Shown here piece by piece: positions 15,476 to 22,495 of a stretch of DNA of 41,449 nt. How positions within the stretch are numbered: the first letter of the stretch is position 1; every line of letters starts with the position of its first letter. The notes beneath the pieces were generated by a model. It worked only from the letters and a program-made list of their open reading frames with translations, was not told where the DNA came from and made no database searches. Source of the stretch: an uncultured Lachnospiraceae bacterium (GTDB lineage Bacteria; Bacillota; Clostridia; Lachnospirales; Lachnospiraceae); NCBI GenBank assembly GCA_949915905.1, contig CATLEQ010000004.1:1-41449 (forward strand), given 5' to 3'. The position numbers and the translations under genes were made by a program.

Positions 15476-16184
15476 CAATTCGAGATTTCCCGGAGACGAA
15501 TGCGCGGAAGTCTTGCGGTACATGGAAGAGCGGGGCATCGACAACGCGGTGGCATTGTCGGGAAGGCTGAAAGGGGTGGAAGAGGTTTCCGATCTGTGCG
15601 GCCTGCGCTTCGAGGGGTATCTGGCGAAAGTAGAAACGGCAAGGACGAGCGGGACGACGGACGAGGTGCTGGTGGCGTTTACGGATGCGGCCATGCCGAG
15701 GGAGGACGACGTGGCGGGATTCGAAATGCCGCCCGGATGCCATGTCCTGGCATCCGGGAAGGTACAAACGTTAAAGGACTTTCGAAGCGGAAGGGTGACG
15801 GTGTTCGTCCTGGCCGACTTCCTGGCGATGGCAAAAAGCCCGATGGCGCAGAACGACGTGGTATTGCGCGGTGTCATCGCGAACAAGCCGACACATAGGG
15901 AAACGCCGCGGGGGAAAAGAATCACGGACATCATGGTCATGGTAAAGGGCGAAATCGCGAAAAAGCCGTCCTTTTGCTTCATCCCGTGCGTGTGCTGGCA
16001 GGAGCAGGCGGACGAAGCGGCGGGATGGCACGAGGGTGACGCGGTGGAACTTGTCGGAAGATACCAGAGCCGACGGTATGAAAAGGTGGTGGACATCGAA
16101 AGCGGGGAAAGGGAGACGCGAACGGCACGCGAGATATCGGTGCGAATGATTGGAAGAAAGGAAGGTACGGAAAATGAGGACTAG
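15456..16184 (+). CDS. Single-strand DNA-binding (OB-fold) type protein
   Basis: 242 residues from ATG 15456 (AGGAG about 10 bases upstream). The C-terminal ~120 residues resemble an SSB/PriB OB-fold: N-D-V-V-L-R-G-V-I-A-N-K-P-T-H-R-E-T-P-R-G-K, then F-I-P-C-V-C-W and G-D-A-V-E-L-V-G-R-Y-Q-S-R, the order seen in bacterial SSB proteins. A similar beta-rich half precedes it, so it may hold two OB-type domains. It lacks the acidic D-D-I-P-F tail of SSB but ends acidic (E-N-E-D). In the early operon before Rep it would coat single-stranded DNA during replication. Assignment is by pattern only. Confidence 0.6.
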   Translation: MKKEQADNSRFPGDECAEVLRYMEERGIDNAVALSGRLKGVEEVSDLCGLRFEGYLAKVETARTSGTTDEVLVAFTDAAMPREDDVAGFEMPPGCHVLASGKVQTLKDFRSGRVTVFVLADFLAMAKSPMAQNDVVLRGVIANKPTHRETPRGKRITDIMVMVKGEIAKKPSFCFIPCVCWQEQADEAAGWHEGDAVELVGRYQSRRYEKVVDIESGERETRTAREISVRMIGRKEGTENED

Positions 16185-16494
16185 GATGATGATGGACGAC
16201 AAGGGAAACCTGCAGGAGACACGGGTGGAAATCCCGCTAAATGGAGGTGGCGGCGAGCTGGGAATGCACGCGGCAAGAAACCTGGTCGCGCACATAGACG
16301 GGCTCAAGGCGATGGAGACGGAAGAGGAACTGCAGATTTGCTCCTACGCGATATGCGGGTACGCCTTATGCTGCAAGGAGTGCGGATTCCTGACGGAGAA
16401 GAGCGTGGACGAATTGATGGAGCTGATGGAACAATTGGCGGAAAACGAACGCAAAAGGATTGCAGCACGCGGGGAAAGGAAAATCGAAGAATGA
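16174..16494 (+). CDS. Unknown phage early protein
   Basis: 106 residues from ATG 16174, overlapping the previous gene by 11 bases. AGGAAGG lies about 10 bases upstream. The middle contains Y-A-L-C-C-K-E-C-G (Cys cluster) after a helical stretch, and the C-terminus is a charged helix ending R-K-I-E-E. No known family recognised. Its 3-prime end overlaps the next gene by four bases (ATGA). Confidence 0.6.
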   Translation: MRTRMMMDDKGNLQETRVEIPLNGGGGELGMHAARNLVAHIDGLKAMETEEELQICSYAICGYALCCKECGFLTEKSVDELMELMEQLAENERKRIAARGERKIEE

Positions 16495-16991
16495 GAAGGG
16501 TGTACATATGCAGCCCGTATAGGGCGGAAAACGACGCGGAGCTGGACAGAAACATAAATTACGCGAGGGAGCTGACGAGGCAGGCGATAGAGTCGGGACT
16601 CGCGCCAATCACGCCGCACTTGTACATGACGCAGTGCCTGGACGAGGGCGAGCCGTGGGAGAGGGAGTTGGGAATGGCGGCGGGCGAGGCGTTGCTGAAA
16701 GGCTGCGACTTCGTGCTGGCGGGCATCCGCCACGGCATAAGCGAAGGAATGAGGGCGGAAATAAAGGTGGCGGAAATGGCGGGGATAGAGGTGGTAAACG
16801 CGGACAAGCTGCATTACAAGCTGGAGCACGACCGCAAAAGGAAACTGGAAGAATACGCGGACTTGCACCTTTGCGAATATTGCGAGGGCGACAGGTTGCA
16901 CAGCTGCACGGGATACAAATGCAAGGAACCGTATAAAAGGGCGTACGAGCAGGCAAGGAAACAATACGGAATCGGGGGATTTGAGAAATGA
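16491..16991 (+). CDS. DUF4406-type nucleoside 2-deoxyribosyltransferase-like protein
   Basis: 166 residues. The opening R-V-Y-I-C-S-P-Y-R followed by N-I-N-Y-A-R-E-L-T-R-Q-A-I and P-I-T-P-H-L-Y, then C-D-F-V-L-A-G-I-R-H-G-I-S-E-G-M, matches the Rossmann-like DUF4406 domain related to nucleoside 2-deoxyribosyltransferases. These are common in phages and may process nucleotides. After about residue 115 a Cys-rich tail (C-E-Y-C, C-T-G-Y-K-C) follows, a zinc-knuckle-like extension not needed for the fold. The start ATG overlaps the previous stop by four bases. Exact substrate unknown. Confidence 0.7.
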   Translation: MRRVYICSPYRAENDAELDRNINYARELTRQAIESGLAPITPHLYMTQCLDEGEPWERELGMAAGEALLKGCDFVLAGIRHGISEGMRAEIKVAEMAGIEVVNADKLHYKLEHDRKRKLEEYADLHLCEYCEGDRLHSCTGYKCKEPYKRAYEQARKQYGIGGFEK

Positions 16992-17057
16992 AAAAAACAA
17001 GGAGAATGGCGTTAAGGAGCAGGGCGAACAAGTGAAAAAGACGTGACGGAACAAGAA

Positions 17058-17186
17058 AGCCCTTGCGGCGCGTGAGCACCGCGGGGGCTAAGCCATACGG
17101 CTTTCACGGTCAATGGACGGCGTGCCACGGTATGGCGGGAGGTCAAGGATTGCACGGGCTGGAAAGCCCGCCTTATCACTTGATAA
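17058..17186 (+). other. Stacked hairpins upstream of the HUH Rep gene, candidate replication origin
   Basis: The gene-free stretch 16992-17231 carries several inverted repeats in a row. An 11-bp stem pairs 17058-17068 with 17079-17089 (two G-U, loop CGCGTGAGCA). AAGCC-ATAC-GGCTT lies at 17090-17103, GGGCT/AGCCC at about 17156-17168, and TTATCA-CT-TGATAA at 17173-17186. It sits directly before a Rep-type HUH nuclease, where rolling-circle replicons keep their double-strand origin. No nick-site consensus can be assigned. A tiny 15-codon frame at 16988 is not called. Confidence 0.45.
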
Positions 17187-17231
17187 AACTATTATCTTTA
17201 CGACAAGGGTGCCGGGAAGGGGTAGGGAGAC

Positions 17232-18008
17232 ATGCCATACGTTGAGAGGGTCACAAGGGCGGGGAAAACGATAGAGATAGAGCGGTACTTTACGAGCAGG
17301 TACAAGAAGCAGGGGATAAAGAGGGGGGACAAGGTAAGGCCGACGACGGAGCAGCAGGAAAAGGTAAACACGAGGCAGGCGGAGCGAAAGCTGCGCATCC
17401 TGATAAACGCCAACTTCGAATACGGGGACTACCACTTGGTACTGGACTATGTACGGAAAAAGGGGGAGCCGGACAGAACCAGAGAACAGATGAGGCGGGA
17501 CGTGGACGTGTTCCTCCGGGAGTGCCGCAAGGAATACAAAAAGGCAGGGATTGAGTTCAAGTACGTGCACGTCATGGAAGTGGGCAAGAGGGGGGCGAGG
17601 CATCACCACCTGGTCATAAACAAAATCGACACGGGGATTTTGCAACGTTGCTGGTACAAGGCGTACGAGGGACACAACAGAGTCAAGGTGTTCCCGTTGG
17701 ATGACAGCGGGCAGTACGCAGAACTGGCGGCGTACCTGATTAAATACACGAACGCGCACAGAAGGGAAGAGGACGGCGCGTTGCAGGGCAAGCGTTGGAA
17801 CTGTAGCAGGAACCTCATAAGGCCGGAGCCGGAAATCAGGATAATTTCGGACAGAGAGTACTTCAAGGCGGAGGCGAGGCCGATAAAGGGCTACTACGTG
17901 GACAAGGGGAGCGTAAGCAAGGGCGTGCACAGCCCGGAGTATTACGGGTACGGGTATTTCAGGTACACGCTCGTGAAAATGGCAGGAGAGGGGGTGACAA
18001 AGACATGA
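17232..18008 (+). CDS. HUH-type rolling-circle replication initiator (Rep-like)
   Basis: 258 residues. D-Y-H-L-V-L-D-Y (66-73) fits motif I, R-H-H-H-L-V-I-N (123-130) is the metal-binding H-u-H motif II, and Y-L-I-K-Y-T (168-173) fits motif III with the nucleophilic Tyr and a Lys. This order is that of HUH endonucleases that nick an origin and attach covalently to the 5-prime end. AGGGAGA precedes ATG 17232. It follows the hairpin-rich region 17058-17186 and overlaps the nuclease gene by four bases. Which Tyr is catalytic (168 or 172) cannot be settled by eye. A relaxase or transposase of the same superfamily is less likely given its length and neighbours. Confidence 0.75.
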   Translation: MPYVERVTRAGKTIEIERYFTSRYKKQGIKRGDKVRPTTEQQEKVNTRQAERKLRILINANFEYGDYHLVLDYVRKKGEPDRTREQMRRDVDVFLRECRKEYKKAGIEFKYVHVMEVGKRGARHHHLVINKIDTGILQRCWYKAYEGHNRVKVFPLDDSGQYAELAAYLIKYTNAHRREEDGALQGKRWNCSRNLIRPEPEIRIISDREYFKAEARPIKGYYVDKGSVSKGVHSPEYYGYGYFRYTLVKMAGEGVTKT

Positions 18009-18415
18009 GGAACTTCAGACTGGATGACGAGGGCGGGCATCAGGAGGCGTTGTTTAGTTGGGCGGACTACCAGTTAGGGCGGATGCCGGAGCTGGAATAC
18101 ATGCACCACGTGCCGAACGGGGGCAAGCGGGACAAGGCGACGGCCACGGTGTTGAAACGGCAGGGTGTCAAGGCGGGTGTGCCGGACGTAGTGCTGCCAG
18201 CCGCGCGGGCGGGATACCACGGACTGTACATAGAGCTAAAGGCGGGGAAGAACACCACGACGGGCAACCAGAAGAGGTGGCTGGAATACTTGCGGCGGCA
18301 GGGGTACTACACGGCGGTATGCTACGGATGGCAGGCGGCGGCAGAACTGATTGAGCGGTACTTGCTGCACCCGGAGGAACTTGCCAGAGAACAAAAGACA
18401 ATCACGATGCGCTAA
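18005..18415 (+). CDS. VRR-NUC domain nuclease
   Basis: 136 residues. H-Q-E-A-L-F near residue 12, then G-V-P-D-V-V-L-P and Y-I-E-L-K-A-G-K form the E...PD...ExK core of the VRR-NUC family of PD-(D/E)xK nucleases, found in phage replication modules and in FAN1. G-N-Q-K-R-W-L-E-Y-L and Y-Y-T-A-V-C-Y-G-W complete the usual C-terminal pattern. These proteins are thought to resolve branched DNA. The start overlaps the Rep stop by four bases, suggesting they work in the same replication pathway. Confidence 0.88.
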   Translation: MRNFRLDDEGGHQEALFSWADYQLGRMPELEYMHHVPNGGKRDKATATVLKRQGVKAGVPDVVLPAARAGYHGLYIELKAGKNTTTGNQKRWLEYLRRQGYYTAVCYGWQAAAELIERYLLHPEELAREQKTITMR

Positions 18416-18440
18416 AAGTGCGCGGAAAGGGAGACGGAGA

Positions 18441-19277
18441 ATGAAAACGATTAGCATCTTGAACTTGAAAGGCGGCGTGGCCAAGACGTTCACGGCGGCC
18501 AACATGGCATACGAGTTATGGCGCAGGGGGTACAAAGTCCTGATGCTGGACAACGACAAGCAGGGGAACTTAAGCAAGGCATACGGGATGTATGACGCGG
18601 AGAACGTCGCGCCGATGACGAGGCTCCTTGGAGGCGGCTGGGAAAGGGCGGAACAGCTGATAAGCCACACGACGTATCGGGGCATCGACATCATAACGGC
18701 GAACATGTCGTTGTTCGGGGCGACGTGGAACCTGACGAAGGAAGAGGACGGGAACCAGGCGGAGCGGTACAAACGACTAAGGGACGCGGACGTGAAGTGG
18801 GGGCATGGATGGGCGGTCGTTGGTTCCCTGCCGATAGAGCAGGCCTACGATTTTTGCATCGTGGACAACCCGCCGGACATCGGGCTTAACGTGGTAAACG
18901 CCCTGGCAATCACGGACGAGGTCATCGTGCCGATAAAGATTGACGAGTGGGCGTTGGAAGGGCTGGATGTGTTGGAAGAGCAGATAGAGGACGTTCGGGC
19001 GTTCAACCCGTCCTTGAAAATCCGGGGCATCCTGGCAACGTCGTACCAGAACACGGACGGGGAATCGGCGGGGCTGGAATGGCTGGAAGGGAAGTTGAAG
19101 GAAAAGGCGGGCAGGGGGGCGTATAGCAAGGAGTTCATCTTGTGGACGATAAGGTACTCGAGGAGGGTGGCAGAAAGCTCGTTCTTGTCCAAGCCGATTT
19201 ATGAGTACAGCCCATGTTGCGGGGCGGCGCAGGACTACAAGAAGTTCGTGACGGCATACACGGAGAAAGCGAGGTAA
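18441..19277 (+). CDS. parA: ParA-family partition ATPase
   Basis: 278 residues. The deviant Walker A K-G-G-V-A-K-T starts near residue 10, M-L-D-N-D-K-Q-G-N-L-S is the A-prime motif, and F-C-I-V-D-N-P-P-D is Walker B, the set of ParA/Soj ATPases. ParA forms a nucleoid-bound gradient that moves ParB-parS complexes. GGGAGACGGAGA before ATG 18441 gives the ribosome site. It is 6 bases upstream of parB. ParA-like proteins can also be Rep regulators, but with parB next door and candidate parS sites, partition is favoured. Unusual in a prophage with no other plasmid gene except Rep. Confidence 0.88.
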   Translation: MKTISILNLKGGVAKTFTAANMAYELWRRGYKVLMLDNDKQGNLSKAYGMYDAENVAPMTRLLGGGWERAEQLISHTTYRGIDIITANMSLFGATWNLTKEEDGNQAERYKRLRDADVKWGHGWAVVGSLPIEQAYDFCIVDNPPDIGLNVVNALAITDEVIVPIKIDEWALEGLDVLEEQIEDVRAFNPSLKIRGILATSYQNTDGESAGLEWLEGKLKEKAGRGAYSKEFILWTIRYSRRVAESSFLSKPIYEYSPCCGAAQDYKKFVTAYTEKAR

Positions 19278-19283
19278 CGAAGG

Positions 19284-20465
19284 ATGGCGAAGTTTGGAAT
19301 TAATGACATTTTGAACGCGAGGACGAGGGCGGCGGGGGCATCCAGGGAGGCGGACGGGTACAAGGAGATTTACCTGAACCCGCACGAGGTGAAGGACGCG
19401 CCGGAGAACACGCACCAGAAGCTGGAGGGCATCGAGGAGCTGGCGGACAGCTTCCTGACCGTCGGGCAGGAGCAGCCGACGGTATTGGCGAGGATAAAGG
19501 GAGAATACTACATCATTGACGGGCACCGGAGGAACGCGGCGAACATCATGAACCTGCAACGCGGGCACAAGGAGTATGAAAAAGTGCTTTACCGTTACGC
19601 GGACATGAGCGAGGCAATGTACGAGCTGCGCCTGCTGGCGGGGAACGGGTACACGCAACCGTTGACGGCGTACGAAAAGACGAGGCTGGTAGAGCGTACG
19701 AAGGCGGCCTTGGTTCGGGCGAAGGAAGAGGACGGGCTGGAGATACAAGGGAAGATGCGCGACCTGATAGCCGCCATGCTGAACGAAAGCCCGACGAACG
19801 TGGCAAGGATGGAAAGCATAAGCAACAACGCCGCGCCGGAGGTGAAGGAACAACTTAAAAGCGGGAACATGGGCATCACCGCCGCGTACGAGGCGGCAAA
19901 GCTGCCACGGGAAGAACAGAGGGCGATAGCGGAGAAGGTGGCGAAGGGTGAGGACGTTCGGGCAAAGGAGATAGCGGCCAAGGTCGCGGAGAAAACGGCG
20001 GCCAAGGCGGCGGAGGACGCGGAACAAGCGCAGCGTGACTATGAAAGGCAGCAGGAAGAAAGCGACAAGGAGATGGAAAAGGCGGAGCGAAAGAGGGACG
20101 AGGCACGGGAGAAGGCCTTGGAGGCGGCGGAGGCCGCGAGGCACGCGAAGGTGCTGCGGGAGTGGGTGAAGGAAAGCGTGAGCGCGGCCACCAAGGCGGC
20201 AGCCGATGCCGTGCTCAAGGTGTCCGATTCGGACACGCCGCAAGAGGACTGGAACAAGACGGACTGGGTGGTGTTTAGCGCGAGGGAAATCATGAAGCGC
20301 GCGGACAAGGTAAGCGAAAGCGACCTGGCCAAGCTACACGCCATCATGGAGCGCAGCAAGTCGGCGGCGGGGCAGGACGTAGAAGGGGAGCGGGTGCCGG
20401 GACAAATGAGCGTCAAGGATTATTTGCGGAAGGTGGAAAGCGGGGTGAAGCGGGATGAAGTATAG
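19284..20465 (+). CDS. parB: ParB-family partition protein
   Basis: 393 residues. E-L-A-D-S-F-L-T-V-G-Q-E-Q-P near residue 50 and Y-I-I-D-G-H-R-R-N-A-A near 75 are ParB/Srx CTP-binding motifs. Residues 100-220 are helical and include an HTH-like segment (L-N-E-S-P-T-N-V-A-R-M). A long Ala/Glu/Lys coiled coil (about 225-300) precedes the C-terminal domain, longer than in chromosomal ParB proteins. AACGAAGG precedes ATG 19284. An exact 17-bp palindrome inside its own coding sequence (20220-20236) recurs once elsewhere in the window and is a candidate parS. It overlaps the next gene by 11 bases. Confidence 0.85.
   Translation: MAKFGINDILNARTRAAGASREADGYKEIYLNPHEVKDAPENTHQKLEGIEELADSFLTVGQEQPTVLARIKGEYYIIDGHRRNAANIMNLQRGHKEYEKVLYRYADMSEAMYELRLLAGNGYTQPLTAYEKTRLVERTKAALVRAKEEDGLEIQGKMRDLIAAMLNESPTNVARMESISNNAAPEVKEQLKSGNMGITAAYEAAKLPREEQRAIAEKVAKGEDVRAKEIAAKVAEKTAAKAAEDAEQAQRDYERQQEESDKEMEKAERKRDEAREKALEAAEAARHAKVLREWVKESVSAATKAAADAVLKVSDSDTPQEDWNKTDWVVFSAREIMKRADKVSESDLAKLHAIMERSKSAAGQDVEGERVPGQMSVKDYLRKVESGVKRDEV
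20220..20236. promoter_or_regulatory. Candidate parS palindrome, copy 1 (inside parB)
   Basis: GTGTCCGATTCGGACAC is a perfect inverted repeat (8 bp arms around a single T). The same 17 bases occur at 28655-28671 and, as far as I can find, nowhere else in the window. Both copies encode V-S-D-S-D-T in frame using GAT, TCC and TCG, while neighbouring Asp and Ser codons are mostly GAC and AGC, suggesting selection on the DNA itself. Confidence 0.5.
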
Positions 20466-21003
20466 GCAGTGGAAAAAGAACTATAAAAGACTGCACGGAG
20501 TAAACCCGCCCTTGGAACTGGATAGGCGAAAGAAGTGCAGGATGGCGAGAAGGGCGGCCGGGGTCATAAGGGGCGTGGACTTCGCGGAGGTGGCCAGCAG
20601 GGCGGCGGAGACGATTGTAAACGCCACGGCAACATTCATGCGGAGCATGGGCGAGGCCTTCGACAAGGCCGGGACGGCGTGCAGAATCGCGGCGGACTAC
20701 GTGCAACCGATGGAAATGGGGGAGGGCGCGAAAGAGTGGGACGTGACGGACGTGGGATGGGGGTATAGCGTGGGCGAGCGCGTCAAGGTTGACGGCGTGG
20801 GTGGCGGAAGGCAACGCTACAGTCGCCATGCCCTGGCAACCTACGAGCGCGGGACGGCGGAGAAGATTGTGGAGCTGATGCGGAAAGACCAGTTGGAATA
20901 TTACAGACGCGAGCACCCGGAGAAGGTGACGAGCAGAAGCGACGCGGCGGACGCTGTGGCGTATGCCGTCAAAGCAAGAGGGCTTGCACTGGGAAGGGGG
21001 TGA
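20455..21003 (+). CDS. Unknown phage protein
   Basis: 182 residues from ATG 20455, overlapping the parB stop by 11 bases. The N-terminus is very basic (K-Y-R-Q-W-K-K-N-Y-K-R and R-R-K-K-C-R-M-A-R-R), followed by Ala-rich helices. No signal peptide or domain recognised. The position between parB and the late regulator does not tell its function. Confidence 0.6.
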   Translation: MKYRQWKKNYKRLHGVNPPLELDRRKKCRMARRAAGVIRGVDFAEVASRAAETIVNATATFMRSMGEAFDKAGTACRIAADYVQPMEMGEGAKEWDVTDVGWGYSVGERVKVDGVGGGRQRYSRHALATYERGTAEKIVELMRKDQLEYYRREHPEKVTSRSDAADAVAYAVKARGLALGRG

Positions 21004-21008
21004 GGACG

Positions 21009-21542
21009 ATGCAGGACGGCGGGAATGAACGAACGGTCGAACTAACGCCGGAGGTGGAAGAGGTGATACAGAGGGCGGCCAAGGCGGCGGTGGCCGAGTA
21101 CAAGAGGCAGGAGGAACGGGACAAGAAGAAAAACAAGTACCACAACACGTTCACGCTCATGAAGTGCTACCGGGACGCGGCGTTCCACATAGAGAACGCG
21201 ATAAGCGACGGGCAGCAGCTGGAACTCAAGGGGATGACGGACGAGCAACAGAGGACGTACCTGGAAAGCGTGAGGCGGAGCCGTTTCAAGACGCTGATTA
21301 TGACGGCGCACATCGACAAGGCGGTGGAAGAGATAGAACGCAGGAGGGTGGCGGCAGGCAGGGGCATCGAGTACAAGGCGTTTGAAATGTACTTCATGCA
21401 GGGCATGGACTACGCGGCCATCGCGGAGGAACTGGACACGGGGAAGAACACGCCGAGGCGGTGGGTGACGGCGGCCATCAACGAGTTGTCGACGCTGCTC
21501 TGGGGAATCGACGAGGAACGCGTGGCGGGCATGGTAAAGTGA
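21009..21542 (+). CDS. Sigma-factor-like late transcription regulator (ArpU/sigma region 4 type)
   Basis: 177 residues from ATG 21009 (AAGGGGGTGAGG upstream; a GTG at 21000 is an alternative). The C-terminal part, Y-K-A-F-E-M-Y-F-M-Q-G-M-D-Y-A-A-I-A-E-E-L followed by R-R-W-V-T-A-A-I-N-E-L, is an HTH resembling sigma-70 region 4 as found in ArpU/RinA-like phage regulators. These sit just before the packaging genes and switch on late transcription, and this gene has the same place. The repeated ATGGTAA elements starting inside its last codons could be its target. Assignment is by position and HTH pattern. Confidence 0.65.
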   Translation: MQDGGNERTVELTPEVEEVIQRAAKAAVAEYKRQEERDKKKNKYHNTFTLMKCYRDAAFHIENAISDGQQLELKGMTDEQQRTYLESVRRSRFKTLIMTAHIDKAVEEIERRRVAAGRGIEYKAFEMYFMQGMDYAAIAEELDTGKNTPRRWVTAAINELSTLLWGIDEERVAGMVK

Positions 21543-21592
21543 TGGTAAAAACGTGGGGTTTACATGGTAAATCGAAGGCGTTACAATGGTAA
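21531..21592 (+). repeat. Four phased ATGGTAA repeats upstream of the packaging genes
   Basis: ATGGTAA occurs at 21531, 21542, 21564 and 21586, that is at spacings of 11, 22 and 22 bases, so all copies face the same side of the helix. Two copies are extended into inverted repeats (TTTAC-ATG-GTAAA at 21560-21572 and GTTAC-AAT-GGTAAC nearby). The array ends just before a hairpin and lies 137 bases ahead of the HNH gene. It may be a late-activator operator or part of the packaging site. Confidence 0.55.
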
Positions 21593-21596
21593 CATG

Positions 21597-21649
21597 AAAA
21601 GAGTGGGCGACAGCTTAACCGTGACGCGGCGGCAGTTACCCGCTCTTTT
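21597..21649 (+). terminator. Hairpin with U-rich flank upstream of HNH
   Basis: AAAAGAGTGGG (21597-21607) pairs with CCCGCTCTTTT (21639-21649, one G-U), enclosing a 31-base loop; a CGCGTTTTCATTTTT tract follows. It could terminate early transcription at the early/late boundary, or be a structural part of a cos/pac site. Confidence 0.45.
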
Positions 21650-21728
21650 CGCGTTTTCATTTTTCAACCTCCACCCGGTGCATGAAACCCAGGGCACCGG
21701 GGAACAAGGGGAAGGGAGCGGGGACGGC

Positions 21729-22028
21729 ATGAAGGCATGGGCGAGGAGCTTTTACTTGTCGGCGGCATGGGAGGGAACCAGAGCCGCTTATTTGATGTCA
21801 CAAGACTACATATGCGAGCGGTGCGGAGAACCGGCCAAGGTCGTGCACCACAAGCGGCGCATCACGCGGGACAACATAAACGACGCGGGCATCACGCTGA
21901 ACTGGGACAACCTGGAGGCGTTGTGCCAGGACTGCCACAACAAGGAGCACCACAAGCGAAAGCCGACGCTGCGGTATCGGTTCGGCGCGGACGGGGAACT
22001 ACTCCCCCCTATCGGGAAAAACATTTAA
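21729..22028 (+). CDS. HNH endonuclease
   Basis: 99 residues from ATG 21729 (AGGGAGCGGGGAC upstream). C-E-R-C-G near residue 35 and C-Q-D-C-H-N-K-E-H-H near 80 give the four zinc Cys, and V-V-H-H-K, I-T-L-N-W-D-N-L-E-A-L-C supply the H-N-H catalytic core. HNH proteins encoded beside the terminase are needed for cos cleavage in HK97-like phages, and this one is two genes before the large terminase. An upstream in-frame ATG at 21564 would add residues over the repeat and hairpin region and is unlikely. Confidence 0.88.
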   Translation: MKAWARSFYLSAAWEGTRAAYLMSQDYICERCGEPAKVVHHKRRITRDNINDAGITLNWDNLEALCQDCHNKEHHKRKPTLRYRFGADGELLPPIGKNI

Positions 22029-22136
22029 GGGGGACGGATACCGAGGGGGAATCCTTAAAGTTACCCTGCGGGCGGGCGCACGCGTGGTGTGGGAGGGGTG
22101 TGGTGGGCAGAGGGACGGAAAAAGGGGTGAAAGGGA

Positions 22137-22490
22137 ATGGCGAAAAAGGAAGAAAAGACGAAAGAACAACGCGTCAAGTCCGAGAAGACCAGACTTAAAA
22201 AGATTTTCGTGGATTTGGACGAGAATAAGAAAAGCTTAGTGATGCCGCTGATAGAAAAGGCCGCGTTCATGGGCGTGGAACTGGACGACCTGCAGGAGGA
22301 CATCGGACGGGAAGGGTGGACGAGCGATTACAAGAACGGGGCGAACCAGTACGGGACGAAGAAAAGCCCGGAGGCGGAAACCTACATCGCGTTGAGCAAG
22401 AATTACGCGGCGGTCATAAGGCAGCTGACCGAACTCGTGCCGGCCGCGAAGCGGAAGAACAGCAGGCTGGCGGCAATGAGGAAGGAATAG
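22137..22490 (+). CDS. terS: Terminase small subunit (P27 family)
   Basis: 117 residues. K-S-L-V-M-P-L-I-E-K-A-A-F-M-G-V-E-L-D-D-L and S-P-E-A-E-T-Y-I-A-L-S-K-N-Y are typical of P27-type small terminase subunits, which bind the packaging site and recruit the large subunit. AAAAAGGGGTGAAAGGG gives the ribosome site. It is followed after 5 bases by terL and preceded by an HNH gene. The 108-base gap before it (22029-22136) is GC-rich and may hold cos, but no repeat is obvious. Confidence 0.82.
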   Translation: MAKKEEKTKEQRVKSEKTRLKKIFVDLDENKKSLVMPLIEKAAFMGVELDDLQEDIGREGWTSDYKNGANQYGTKKSPEAETYIALSKNYAAVIRQLTELVPAAKRKNSRLAAMRKE

Positions 22491-22495
22491 GGAGA

